The notes below the pieces were generated by a model, which saw only the letters and a program-made list of their open reading frames with translations, was not told where the DNA came from and did no database searches. DNA of 58,703 nt from Halieaceae bacterium UBA5085 (GTDB taxonomy: Bacteria; Pseudomonadota; Gammaproteobacteria; Pseudomonadales; Halieaceae): assembly GCA_002414665.1 (NCBI GenBank), contig DIAF01000049.1, positions 73,337 through 132,039 on the forward strand, read 5' to 3'. Position 1 is the stretch's first letter. The number at the start of each line of letters is the position of its first letter. The position numbers and the translations under genes are program-made. Of the stretch, positions 17,382 through 26,455 are shown one piece after another.

Positions 17382-18913
17382 CGGATGAAGTGTGCGAGAT
17401 CGGTCTTGAAGCTGGCCATGGAAGGAGGGTGCAGGTACATCATGTGACCCGCTTCGTAGTACGCTTCGCTGATATTGCCGCGCAGTTTCTCCGGCAGATC
17501 CATATGCCGCAGGAAGTGGCGGGTGGCGCCGAGTGGGGTGGCCAGATCGTAGTAGCCCTGCTGCACCAGAACGCGCATATTGGGGTTCTGGGTCATTGCA
17601 AAAGCCAGGTCCACAGCCGTGTTGGCCACGGGCTGCGTGCCCACGGGGCCGGGGTGGGTGTGTTCCTGGCTCCACGCCTCCCAGAGTCCTGCCGACGTGA
17701 TGTAGGTGAGGTCGGTCTTCACCCCGATCACCTCGCGATAATAGTCGTTGAACGTGGCGACAAAGGCCGGGCCGACGGCAGGGAAGAAGGGGTCATACAT
17801 GAAGTCCTCGGCTACATGATTGATCCCGTCGCCGACAAAGCGGGAGTCGATGCGACCAACTGTTTTGCGCTGGTTGCGCAGCAACTCCTTGGCGAAGCGC
17901 GCTTCATCGATTCGCAGGTTGGCGCGCTCCCAGTAATCCGCGCTGATGCCGGTGAGTCGCTGCAGGCCACGCAGCACCTCCTGGCGCGCCGCGGCGCTGG
18001 CGGCGCTGCCCTGCAACAGCAGCGGGGCGTACTGCTCCAGCGCGAAGCGCTCGGCCTCTTCAACCATCGTGTCCAGCGACTCGGGACGGAATTCGCTGAC
18101 GCCGTGGTACCAGGCCGTGGCGGCAAACGTGGACAGGTAGTTCACATAGGGCAGGTCGTTCGGGGTGCCCGCGCTGCCGGCGATGTAGTCCATGTAGGGG
18201 GAGACCAGCACCACCCCGTCCAGCGCAATACTGTGGCGGTTAAGCAGGTCCCATGCCACACCGCCGCTGCGTATGCCGCCGTAGCTCTCCCCAAGCAGAT
18301 ACTTGGGAGACGTCCAGCGGCCGTTTGCCGTAATGTAGCGCGCGATAAAATCTGAGACTGTCTGGATATCCTTGCTGACGCCCCAGAAGTCTTCACCTTT
18401 GCCTTTGCCGACGGCGCGTGAGAATCCGGTGCCGACGGGGTCGATCATGACCAGGTCGGCCTTGTCGAGAATGCTGTATTCATTGTTGGTGTAGCGAAAG
18501 GGGCCTCGGGTGCTGAATGCGGTGTCCTCAACCACGGTGCGCTGTGGCCCGAGTATGCCCATGTGCAGCCACATTGAGGCGGAGCCGGGCCCGCCGTTGT
18601 AGGCGAAAAGCAGCGGGCGGCTGCGTTTGTCTGTGTCTGCCCTCACGTAGGCGGTGTAGCCGTAATGGGCGATCACCTCGCCGTCATCATTTTTCATCTC
18701 CAGCGTGCCGGCAGTCGCGCGATAATCGATGTGCTTGCCGTCGATTCGCACCCGTCCGCTGCTTTCGGCGTGCAGCGGTGGCGGGACAGGCAGTGCTTCT
18801 TCGGCCGTGTCGTCGCTGTCACCGGCGGTGACAGGCGGTGGGGTCAGCAGCAGGACGGCACCAAAGCACAGCGGTGCCAGCAGCGATCGCAGCGTCATGT
18901 AACTGGAGGGCAT
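17378..18913 (-). CDS. Secreted serine carboxypeptidase, S10 family
   Basis: A 511-residue exported peptidase. The ATG (GAGGA seven nt upstream) begins a signal peptide ending near PPPVTAG. The S10 alpha/beta-hydrolase pattern includes NGGPGSASMW (oxyanion region), GESYGG with the nucleophile Ser210, QGYYDLATP with the likely catalytic Asp, and AGHMMY with the likely His. It would remove C-terminal residues from peptides in the periplasm or outside. Codons upstream of this ATG stay open but carry no signal or ribosome site. It is divergent from a secreted sulfatase, so the pair may act together on extracellular polymers. Confidence 0.9.
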   Translation of the reverse strand: MPSSYMTLRSLLAPLCFGAVLLLTPPPVTAGDSDDTAEEALPVPPPLHAESSGRVRIDGKHIDYRATAGTLEMKNDDGEVIAHYGYTAYVRADTDKRSRPLLFAYNGGPGSASMWLHMGILGPQRTVVEDTAFSTRGPFRYTNNEYSILDKADLVMIDPVGTGFSRAVGKGKGEDFWGVSKDIQTVSDFIARYITANGRWTSPKYLLGESYGGIRSGGVAWDLLNRHSIALDGVVLVSPYMDYIAGSAGTPNDLPYVNYLSTFAATAWYHGVSEFRPESLDTMVEEAERFALEQYAPLLLQGSAASAAARQEVLRGLQRLTGISADYWERANLRIDEARFAKELLRNQRKTVGRIDSRFVGDGINHVAEDFMYDPFFPAVGPAFVATFNDYYREVIGVKTDLTYITSAGLWEAWSQEHTHPGPVGTQPVANTAVDLAFAMTQNPNMRVLVQQGYYDLATPLGATRHFLRHMDLPEKLRGNISEAYYEAGHMMYLHPPSMASFKTDLAHFIR

Positions 18914-19127
18914 GTGGTCTTCCTCGGAAATGGGCGGGCGTAGGGTATCAAGTCCTGTGCCGCACGCAAGGGTGACCCCGCTGGCCTTGAAGGCGCTGCG
19001 TGGGCGGGCAGGGGGGCGTTGCGGGTTTGGGTATTTGTGCCTGGCCGGGGTCATTGCCCCGGCGCAGTGGCGTGGCGAAGGGCTGTCGTGCGCTAATACG
19101 GGTCCAGTTTTTGACAGGACAATAATC

Positions 19128-20687
19128 ATGACAATGCGTAATCCGCTTCGTGTCTGGCTTTATCTGCTTGCGACACTGTTCCTGCTGAGCGCGGGCTCTG
19201 CAGACGCGGCCGGCCAAAAACCCAATATTCTGGTGATCTGGGGGGACGATATTGGCTGGTCCAATCTCAGTGCCTACCATCAGGGTATGCTGGGCGGAAG
19301 TACGCCGAATATTGACCGGATTGCCCAGCAGGGTGCGCGTTTTACCGATTATTACGGGGAGCAGAGCTGCACCGCGGGGCGCTCCGCATTCATCACCGGC
19401 CAGCATCCCCTGCGGACCGGACTGCTCAAGGTGGGAATGCCGGGCGCAGAAATCGGCCTGCGGCCTGAGGACCCCACCATTGCTGAACTGCTCAAGCCCC
19501 ACGGCTATGCAACCGGTCAGTTTGGCAAGAACCACCTTGGAGACAAAGACGAGTTCCTCCCCAGCAATCACGGCTTCGACGAGTTCTTCGGCAACCTCTA
19601 TCACCTGAATGCCGAGGAGGAACCGGAAACCTATTTCTATCCGAAGGATCCGGAGTTCCGTAAACGCTTTGCCCCGCGCGGTGTGATTCGGTCCTATGCC
19701 GATGGCCGCATCGAGGACACAGGTCCTTTGAGCCGCAAGCGCATGGAAACGGTGGACCAGGAGTTTACCGATGCGGCGATTGATTTCATGAGCCGTGCGC
19801 AGCGCGACGAGAAACCCTTCTTTGTCTGGTTCAATGCCACGCGCATGCACAACTGGACGCGGCTGGCACCGAAGTGGGACGGCGCGTCGGGCTACGGTCT
19901 GTACGCGGATGGCCTGATGGAACACGACGACCACGTCGGGCAACTGCTGGACACGTTGGACGCTATGGGCATTGCTGACAACACGATCGTGATCTACTCG
20001 ACTGATAACGGTGCGCAAACCAATACCTACCCGGACGGGGGCGTTGAGCCGTTTCGTGGTGAGAAGGGTTCTACCTGGGAGGGGGGGTTCCGGGTGCCGG
20101 CGATGATCCGCTGGCCCGGTGTGGTCGAGCCGGGAACGATCATCAACGACATTTTTTCCCACCTCGACTGGCTGCCCACGCTGCTGACAGCGGTGGGTGA
20201 ACCGGATATCAAAGATAAATTGCTGCGCGGACATCGTGTAGGCAACAAGACCTTCAAGGTGTATCTCGATGGCTATGACCAGACTGAACTGCTGGCTGGC
20301 AAGGGCGCCGGCAAGCGTAACAATCTGTTCTACTTTGATGACAACGCCAACTTCAACGCCTTGCGCTGGGGCGACTGGAAGCTGCATTTCGCCTGGGCAA
20401 TGCAGGGCTGGAGCGGCCCGCGCGAGGCATTGAATTTCCCGCGGATCATCAACCTGCGCAGCGACCCCTATGAAACGTCCATCGATTCGGGCCTGTATTC
20501 GCGTTTCTTTGCCGATCAGCTGTGGTTGTTCGTGCCGGTGCAGCAGGAAGTCGGCAAGTGGCTGGCGACATTCCGCGAGTTCCCGCCGCGGCAGCCGACG
20601 GCGAGTTTCACGATTGACCGTATCATGCAACAGATGCAGCAAATGCAGCAGATGCGTGCCACCGCGGCGCAGGCGGCAGGCGGCTGA
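19128..20687 (+). CDS. Exported arylsulfatase-like sulfatase
   Basis: A 519-residue alkaline-phosphatase-fold sulfatase with a signal peptide (LYLLATLFLLSAGSADAA). Metal-binding Asp40-Asp41 lie in WGDDIGWSN. The formylglycine site reads CTAGR with Cys81 as the residue to be converted; the usual Pro two residues after the Cys is Ala here. GKNHLGD and a late Asp-Asn pair (STDNGAQ) complete the metal site. The C-terminus has a short QQM repeat. It would hydrolyse a sulfate ester in the periplasm, substrate unknown. The start is the ATG after an AGGA site; earlier open codons lie in the promoter region shared with the S10 gene. No sulfatase-maturase gene is in the window. Confidence 0.9.
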   Translation: MTMRNPLRVWLYLLATLFLLSAGSADAAGQKPNILVIWGDDIGWSNLSAYHQGMLGGSTPNIDRIAQQGARFTDYYGEQSCTAGRSAFITGQHPLRTGLLKVGMPGAEIGLRPEDPTIAELLKPHGYATGQFGKNHLGDKDEFLPSNHGFDEFFGNLYHLNAEEEPETYFYPKDPEFRKRFAPRGVIRSYADGRIEDTGPLSRKRMETVDQEFTDAAIDFMSRAQRDEKPFFVWFNATRMHNWTRLAPKWDGASGYGLYADGLMEHDDHVGQLLDTLDAMGIADNTIVIYSTDNGAQTNTYPDGGVEPFRGEKGSTWEGGFRVPAMIRWPGVVEPGTIINDIFSHLDWLPTLLTAVGEPDIKDKLLRGHRVGNKTFKVYLDGYDQTELLAGKGAGKRNNLFYFDDNANFNALRWGDWKLHFAWAMQGWSGPREALNFPRIINLRSDPYETSIDSGLYSRFFADQLWLFVPVQQEVGKWLATFREFPPRQPTASFTIDRIMQQMQQMQQMRATAAQAAGG

Positions 20688-20733
20688 GCAGGCGCTGAAC
20701 CCGGGCTTGTCCCTGCGCTGGCCTTCGCGGCGA

Positions 20734-20759
20734 GCCCGAGCCGCGCTTGCGCTTCGGGC
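20734..20759. terminator. Possible GC hairpin between convergent genes
   Basis: GCCCGA and TCGGGC flank an imperfect GC-rich inner stem between the sulfatase stop and the CBS-protein stop. There is no T-run on either strand, so it is at most a weak bidirectional terminator. Confidence 0.3.
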
Positions 20760-20774
20760 CCGCACTGTCTGGAG

Positions 20775-21350
20775 CTAGTGCAACAGCGCTTCGCAGATGT
20801 CGGCGAAGGTGCGTGCCTGGATACGATCCTGGTAGTCAACCTGCAGGCGACGGGCAATCTGTCGCGCATCCAGCAGGCCGCGCAGGCTCACGCCATCATT
20901 GGCAATCACCATCAGATAGTCCTGGCCGAGGTGCTGCATGGTCTGCAGAATCCTGCCGACGTTGGCGTGCAATACCTGGTCGTGACGTACGCCCTGCAGT
21001 GTTGAGCACGGCGTCATCACGTCGCCGACCGTCAGGTCCTGACGCACCTTGCCGGTGGCGACAGCCACCTGCATGAGCCGGGATGAGACCAGGTCACGGC
21101 GCGTGATGATGCCTTTCAACTGTTCATCCATGTTGATGACCAGTTTCAGGCTGGCGTGCTCGCGGTCCAGTAGCATGAGGGCTTCGGCAATGCCGGTATT
21201 GCTTTCCAGCAGCGGCGGCGCGGTGAAGTCAAAATCCAGCAGGGCTTTACTGGCCGGACTGGAAAGCTGCAAGTCCCGCGGCAGCTCGGGCTGGTGAATG
21301 CGCTTGACCTCGGTCAGCGGCAGTGTGTGCAGTGATTTGTAAGCGTCCAT
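20775..21350 (-). CDS. CBS-domain protein
   Basis: A 191-residue soluble protein with a pair of CBS motifs: one around residues 45-105 (PLLESNTGIAEALMLL, then GIITRRDL) and one around 120-180 (VGDVMTPCSTLQGV, then LRGLLDARQIARRL). Such pairs bind adenine nucleotides and act as regulatory modules; no attached enzyme or channel domain is present. The start ATG follows GGGAG by 7 nt; codons upstream are open but unsupported. The partner protein is unknown. Confidence 0.85.
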   Translation of the reverse strand: MDAYKSLHTLPLTEVKRIHQPELPRDLQLSSPASKALLDFDFTAPPLLESNTGIAEALMLLDREHASLKLVINMDEQLKGIITRRDLVSSRLMQVAVATGKVRQDLTVGDVMTPCSTLQGVRHDQVLHANVGRILQTMQHLGQDYLMVIANDGVSLRGLLDARQIARRLQVDYQDRIQARTFADICEALLH

Positions 21351-21420
21351 TGAACTACTCCCGGGGCACACGCCTGGCGCGGCCCTTTGTCGTGTCAGAA
21401 AGAAAGGGTGACGAGGAGAT

Positions 21421-21735
21421 TCAGCGGACCGGTGGTGCTCTTGGGTTGTGCGACGGATAGGGTTGTGCGGTTGCAAGACGGCCTGGTTCGCCGATGGCGG
21501 CAAGGTGGCGAATGGCTGCGGCAGTTACCGCTAACGGGCCTGTTGCCGCTGCAGCTTCACTGTTGTTGTCTTCGGCGACCGGGTTTTCTGTTGCATCAAT
21601 ACTGTCGGCAAAGCCGCTGGCGAGGTCGTCGTGGGCACCAAGCGGGAGGGAAGCAGTACCCAGAAGACAGGCAAACAGCAAGGCGGGTACCAACCCGAAT
21701 TGCCAAAGTCCTGTTACGCTGCGCATGCTCTTCAT
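21421..21735 (-). CDS. Small exported hypothetical protein
   Basis: A 104-residue frame with a convincing signal peptide (GLVPALLFACLLGTASLPLGA) and GAGG eight nt before the ATG. The mature part is short, Ala-rich and acidic, ending in a Pro/Arg-rich tail, with no motif I recognise. It lies 70 nt upstream of the CBS-domain gene on the same strand and may be co-transcribed. Function unknown; the signal peptide and ribosome site are the only support. Confidence 0.5.
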   Translation of the reverse strand: MKSMRSVTGLWQFGLVPALLFACLLGTASLPLGAHDDLASGFADSIDATENPVAEDNNSEAAAATGPLAVTAAAIRHLAAIGEPGRLATAQPYPSHNPRAPPVR

Positions 21736-21851
21736 TGCGTGAGCCTCTTGCCTGCTTTAAACGATACACCCACAAGCGGGCCTCTCGTCAACTGGTATTC
21801 CGGCAATATTACAGCTTCGGCGCGGGTCCGCGCCCGACCCCGCTTGCAGGT

Positions 21852-23822
21852 TCAGTCAATATGGTCAGCCAGGAAGCCCAACAGCGCCTGGTAGAGCGTT
21901 TTTCTTCCGGCTTCGTCAAATACGCCATGACCAGAGCGGCCGAAGCTGAGGTAAATGGGCTTGTTCCCCGCCAGGGTCAGCTGCTCTACCATCTTTTCCG
22001 CGTTGATCACCGGCACCCGCGTGTCCTGCTCACCATGAATGATCATGACCTTCGCGGAAATCTTCGCGGCATGGTTTACGGGTGAGTAGGCGCTGAGCTG
22101 GGCGTCGTCGGTGCCCAGCGCTCTTTTCAGGTAGGCCAGTCCGCCGAAGGAATCCGTCGTATCGCTCTCTGAAAAGGCATAGTGCAGGTTGTACACCCCG
22201 ATGTAGCCGATAACGCACTGGAACATGTCCGGTGCACGGACCGCGGACATCATGGCCGCATACCCACCGTAGCTGGCGCCGTAGACACAGCCTCTGTCCG
22301 GGTTCAGTGAGAACCTGTCGACCGCCTCTGTGGTGCCCTGGAGGATGTCATCAATCATGGCACCGCCCCATTGGCGATAGCCGAGTCGCCGGAATGCGTC
22401 GCCGTAGCCGCCGCTGCCGCGGAAGTTGATGCGCACAACGGCGTAGCCCCGATTCGCCAGAAGTTGCACTTCGCTGTCGAAGTTCGCGTAGTCGCGGACG
22501 TAATGCGGGCCTCCATGAATCATGGTCACAAACGGGAGTGTTTCCCCGTCTTTGCGATCTTTTGGCAGCGTCACATAGCCGTGCACCTGTACCCCGTCGT
22601 TTGCGGTGAACGCAAACGGTGTTGTGGGGGCCAGCGAGCGTGGGTCCAGCCACGATCGATTTGCCCACAGGAATGATGCGCGTTTGCTCTGCGTATCGAA
22701 CAGGTAGTATTCACCGGGATTGGTGTCGCTAGAAACGTGCAGCAGGATACGTTTGCGGTCTTTGCTATGGCTTTCCAGAATAACGTTTTGCCCGTCGAAA
22801 CTCGCTGCCAGCATGCGGTGCCATCGCGCGGTGTCGCTGTCTCCCGGCGCGTAGTGGTATTGGTGTCTCGCCGGATAGGACACGCCCACCACCGGGCGCT
22901 CGAGTTGAGGGTCCCACAGGAATTCCTCAATGTCAGCCTGCATGCCCTCGAAGAGCGTTGTCAGCGCCCGTGTCTCAAGGTTGAATTCCACCATGGTGGT
23001 AAGCTGCGCAACCCCTGCGTTCGCCTGGAGAAAAACCCGTTTGCCATCGTTGCTCAAAGCCAGAGGCACATACTCGCCACCCAGCTCTTCCGAGAGATCC
23101 TGCCAGTCGCTGTCCCGATCGGTTCTGAAGGCCGCACGCAAACGCGCGTTTTCATCCCGGTAGCGGACGAAATTGACTTCCCCCGTATCGGATGCCAGTG
23201 GCACGGCCACCCGATACGGTAGGGTCTCAAGCGTTTTTTTGTGGCCTTTATACACGTCCAGCAGAACAATGTTGGGGGGCCTTTCCCTGGTGGCGTAGTA
23301 GTAATTACCCCGGCGTTCCCAAGGGTACTCGGCAATGAGTATGCGTCGGTCGTCTCCCGGCAGATAGCTGATGATTTCCGCTGAAGCGACAGAGTCTTCA
23401 CGCTTGTTCAGTCGCGAGGCCTTGAACGCCTGTCCTGCGCCATAGCCGAACAGAACCGTGTGCTGCGTGTTGTCGTAGTTGATGGCGAAGAGCTCCCCCG
23501 TTGCCACGGGGTGGTCATATTTGACGTGTTCGTCGGCATGTTGATACACAAGACGCTCGTCGTTGATCCACTCTACCGAATGGATCTCTTCGCCCGCTTT
23601 CGAGGTAACGCCACCCACCACCTGCATGTTGCCGGTCTCAAGGACGAGAAACCCGACTTTGCCCTCGTTTCGCACGCGCGCGGCGATATGCCTGCCGTCG
23701 GGTGACAGCTTCATGTCCAGGAAGTCACCGTGGCGGGTAAAGTCCTCCAGGGGGAGTTGCTGTGCCGCCGCGGGGATGCAGCAGGCGCCCAATAGTACTA
23801 ACAGCAGGCCACTGATCTTCAT
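21852..23822 (-). CDS. Exported prolyl-oligopeptidase-type peptidase, S9 family
   Basis: A 656-residue S9 peptidase with a signal peptide ending PAAAQQ. The N-terminal ~380 residues form the beta-propeller that restricts access (SPDGRHIAARV and similar blades), and the C-terminal ~270 form the alpha/beta-hydrolase. HGGPHYVRD marks the oxyanion loop, YGASYGGYA the nucleophile Ser, HGEQDTRVP the Asp and SGHGVF the His. It probably trims peptides in the periplasm. I use the ATG five nt after AGGAG rather than a GTG two codons earlier. It stands alone in its transcription unit. Confidence 0.92.
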   Translation of the reverse strand: MKISGLLLVLLGACCIPAAAQQLPLEDFTRHGDFLDMKLSPDGRHIAARVRNEGKVGFLVLETGNMQVVGGVTSKAGEEIHSVEWINDERLVYQHADEHVKYDHPVATGELFAINYDNTQHTVLFGYGAGQAFKASRLNKREDSVASAEIISYLPGDDRRILIAEYPWERRGNYYYATRERPPNIVLLDVYKGHKKTLETLPYRVAVPLASDTGEVNFVRYRDENARLRAAFRTDRDSDWQDLSEELGGEYVPLALSNDGKRVFLQANAGVAQLTTMVEFNLETRALTTLFEGMQADIEEFLWDPQLERPVVGVSYPARHQYHYAPGDSDTARWHRMLAASFDGQNVILESHSKDRKRILLHVSSDTNPGEYYLFDTQSKRASFLWANRSWLDPRSLAPTTPFAFTANDGVQVHGYVTLPKDRKDGETLPFVTMIHGGPHYVRDYANFDSEVQLLANRGYAVVRINFRGSGGYGDAFRRLGYRQWGGAMIDDILQGTTEAVDRFSLNPDRGCVYGASYGGYAAMMSAVRAPDMFQCVIGYIGVYNLHYAFSESDTTDSFGGLAYLKRALGTDDAQLSAYSPVNHAAKISAKVMIIHGEQDTRVPVINAEKMVEQLTLAGNKPIYLSFGRSGHGVFDEAGRKTLYQALLGFLADHID

Positions 23823-23898
23823 AGACACTCCTGTGGTTCCGAAAATCGCAGGTATTGCGATTGGCTACGTTATTCTTATCCAGCGCACTGTGCAGACA

Positions 23899-25497
23899 TC
23901 AGCGCCGTTCTTGATCTTCGGTTTGCGCAGGCGTGAGTACAGTGTCCCTCGCCTGCTCCAGTAGCTCGGGGTAGTCCAGAGTGTAGTGCAGGCCACGGCT
24001 CTCCTTTCTCGCCTGTGCACAGCGGATCATCAGCTCCGCGACCATGGCCAGATTGCGCAGTTCGAGCAGGTCGTTGCTCACCTTGTAGTTGCTGTAGTAC
24101 TCGTTGATCTCGTCCTGTAACAGCCGGATGCGATGCTCGGCACGGGCCAGGCGTTTGTTGGTGCGCACGATGCCCACGTAATCCCACATGAACCGCCGGA
24201 GTTCGTCCCAGTTGTGTGAGATCACGACATCCTCGTCGGAGTCCGTGACCTGGCTCTCGTCCCAGGGTGGGGCAGGCTGGGGAGGTGGGCACTGTGCAAT
24301 GCTGGCGGCGATATCGTTGGCGGCGGACTCGGCAAACACAATGCACTCCAGCAATGAATTACTGGCCATGCGGTTGGCACCGTGCAGGCCAGTGCACGAC
24401 GCCTCGCCAATCACGTAAAGCCCGCTGACGTCGCTGCGACCTGCGGTGTCCACAACAACGCCGCCACAGGTGTAGTGGGCGGCAGGTACCACCGGAATGG
24501 GCTCGCGTGCGATGTCGATACCCAGCTCCATGCAGCGGGCGGTGATGGTCGGGAAGTGCTCTTCGAGGAAGGCGCGAGGCTTGTGTGATATGTCGAGAAA
24601 CACACAGTCCACGCCCAGTCGCTTCATCTCGTGGTCAATGGCCCGGGCCACAATATCCCGAGGCGCCAGCTCCTCGCGGGGATCGAAGTTGTGCATGAAC
24701 TGGCTGCCGTCCGGCAGACGCAGTTTCCCACCCTCGCCGCGAATCGCCTCGGTGATCAGAAACGACTTCGCTTTGGGGTGATACAGACAGGTGGGGTGGA
24801 ACTGGTTGAATTCAAGGTTTGCGACGCGACAGCCCGCGCGCCAGGCCATGGCAATACCGTCGCCGCTGGCGCCGTCCGGATTGCTGGTATACAGGTAGGC
24901 CTTGCTTGCACCCCCGGTGGCCAGCACCACGGCCCGGGCCTGGAAGAGGTCGACACGGTCGCGCTCGCGGTCGAGGATGTAGGCTCCCCCGCAGCGTCCC
25001 TCATGGATGACCAGGTCAACGGCGACGCGGTGGGGGAACACGTCGATGTTGCCCGCGGCAAGTACACGCTCGGTCAGTACTTCAGAAATTGCTCGACCGG
25101 TGCGATCGGCTGCGTGGATAATGCGGCGGTGACTGTGTCCGCCCTCCATGGCGAGGTGAAACTCGCTCGACGCCCCGTGGCGCAGGTCGAAGTCCACGCC
25201 CTGTTCCACCAGCCACTCGACACAGCGGCGACTGTGGCTGACGGTGAAGTGCACGGCTTCAGGGTTGCACAGGCCAGCCCCCGCAACCAGAGTATCGGCG
25301 ACGTGTGAGTCCACGGTATCCGACGAATCCAGCACGGCGGCCATGCCGCCCTGGGCCCAGTAGGTCGAGCCCTCATTGAGGTCGCCTTTGCAGATGAGGG
25401 CGATACGCAAGTGTTGTGGCAGGCGCAGCGCGGCGCTGAGCCCGGCAGCGCCGCCGCCAATGACCAGGACATCGTGTTGCAGGGAAGTGGCGGACAT
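23899..25497 (-). CDS. nadB: L-aspartate oxidase, NAD biosynthesis
   Basis: A 532-residue flavoenzyme that oxidises L-aspartate to iminoaspartate, the first step of de novo NAD synthesis. FAD-binding GGGAAGLSAALRL is at the N-terminus; substrate-region segments HRRIIHAADRTGRAI, EFNQFHPTCLYHP, AAHYTCGGV and GLHGANRMASNSLLE are all clear. The helical C-terminal domain is complete. It is divergent from rpoE, the conserved gammaproteobacterial order. Confidence 0.96.
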   Translation of the reverse strand: MSATSLQHDVLVIGGGAAGLSAALRLPQHLRIALICKGDLNEGSTYWAQGGMAAVLDSSDTVDSHVADTLVAGAGLCNPEAVHFTVSHSRRCVEWLVEQGVDFDLRHGASSEFHLAMEGGHSHRRIIHAADRTGRAISEVLTERVLAAGNIDVFPHRVAVDLVIHEGRCGGAYILDRERDRVDLFQARAVVLATGGASKAYLYTSNPDGASGDGIAMAWRAGCRVANLEFNQFHPTCLYHPKAKSFLITEAIRGEGGKLRLPDGSQFMHNFDPREELAPRDIVARAIDHEMKRLGVDCVFLDISHKPRAFLEEHFPTITARCMELGIDIAREPIPVVPAAHYTCGGVVVDTAGRSDVSGLYVIGEASCTGLHGANRMASNSLLECIVFAESAANDIAASIAQCPPPQPAPPWDESQVTDSDEDVVISHNWDELRRFMWDYVGIVRTNKRLARAEHRIRLLQDEINEYYSNYKVSNDLLELRNLAMVAELMIRCAQARKESRGLHYTLDYPELLEQARDTVLTPAQTEDQERR

Positions 25498-25629
25498 GAG
25501 TGGGTGCTTGCTGCCTCAGGATGTGAAATATATTATGTTGCTCAATAACTTACGTAACACAGCTTATAGCAGGTCACCGGGATGGCGAGTATAAACGAGG
25601 TATCCCGTGTTAAGGAAATACACCATTGT

Positions 25630-25657
25630 GGAACTTTTTCGGCAACAGCCCCTCTTA
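25630..25657 (+). promoter_or_regulatory. Candidate sigma-E autoregulatory promoter of rpoE
   Basis: GGAACTT and TCTTA are separated by 16 nt, matching the extracytoplasmic sigma-E pattern (GGAACTT, 15-17 nt, TCnnA). It lies ~95 nt upstream of the rpoE GTG in the 262-bp nadB-rpoE gap. Autoregulation from such a promoter is established for E. coli rpoE and P. aeruginosa algU; here it is predicted by eye. The remainder of the gap holds no gene. Confidence 0.6.
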
Positions 25658-25759
25658 CAGGCATCGTGGCGTGAGTGTGATTGTCCAGATAGTGGTCGCT
25701 ACCGGGCCGCCGGTTCGCAGCAGTGAAGTGCTGGCATTGAGCAGGAAAGGAGTCACGGA

Positions 25760-26344
25760 GTGACAGCGGCAGAGACCGACCAGCAACTCGTGGCGCGAGT
25801 ACAGAAGGGCGATCTACGGGCATTCGATGTGTTGGTGTTGAAATACCAGCACAAGATCTTCAGCCTGATCAGCCGCTATGTGCACGACGCCGATGAAGTG
25901 CAGGACGTGGCGCAGGAAGCGTTTATCAAGGCCTACAGGGCGCTGCCGCGGTTTCGTGGCGACAGCGCGTTTTACACCTGGCTGTACAGGATAGCGATCA
26001 ACACGGCGAAGAATTATCTTGTGGCGCGTTCAAGGCGGCCACCGGGTTCCGATGTCGAGATCGATGATGCGGAGTATTTTGAAGGTGGTGCGGCGCTGCG
26101 CGAGATCGAGACACCTGAGAGCGCACTCTTCGGAGAGGAGCTCAAGCAGGTTGTCGATCGGGCCATTGCGGAATTACCAGATGATTTGCGAACCGCGGTA
26201 ACTTTGCGCGAGTTTGATGGTCTCAGCTACGAGGACATCGCGGAGATCATGGACTGTCCTGTCGGTACGGTACGATCACGCATCTTCCGTGCCCGGGAGG
26301 CGATAGACAGGCAGGTCCGGCAACAGATTGATGGTGTTGCGTGA
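25760..26344 (+). CDS. rpoE: RNA polymerase sigma factor RpoE (AlgU-type)
   Basis: A 194-residue ECF sigma factor for envelope stress. Region 2 (VHDADEVQDVAQEAFIKAYRAL, RFRGDSAFYTWLYRIAINTAKN) and region 4 (LPDDLRTAVTLREFDGLSYEDIAEIM, VGTVRSRIFRARE) are complete and very close to E. coli RpoE/P. aeruginosa AlgU. It starts at GTG with GGAG 7 nt before. Followed by rseA, rseB, rseC and mucD, which control its release. Confidence 0.97.
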   Translation: MTAAETDQQLVARVQKGDLRAFDVLVLKYQHKIFSLISRYVHDADEVQDVAQEAFIKAYRALPRFRGDSAFYTWLYRIAINTAKNYLVARSRRPPGSDVEIDDAEYFEGGAALREIETPESALFGEELKQVVDRAIAELPDDLRTAVTLREFDGLSYEDIAEIMDCPVGTVRSRIFRAREAIDRQVRQQIDGVA

Positions 26345-26455
26345 CAGCAAGCGGCGCTAGCGCAACACAGGCAAGTTGGGCAGGGCAATGTGCGAACTGC
26401 TCCGTGTATGTGAAGTAACTGGCAGAGCCGGTACAACAGGCAGAGGATGTGGGTA

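Noticed and set aside
20631..20660. CAG-rich triplet repeat at the sulfatase 3' end
   Set aside because: Only a few units encoding a QQM run; not a separate repeat element.
18948..20765. 605-codon minus-strand open frame opposite the sulfatase
   Set aside because: Composition is Arg/His/Gln-rich without domains; sulfatase on the plus strand is unambiguous.
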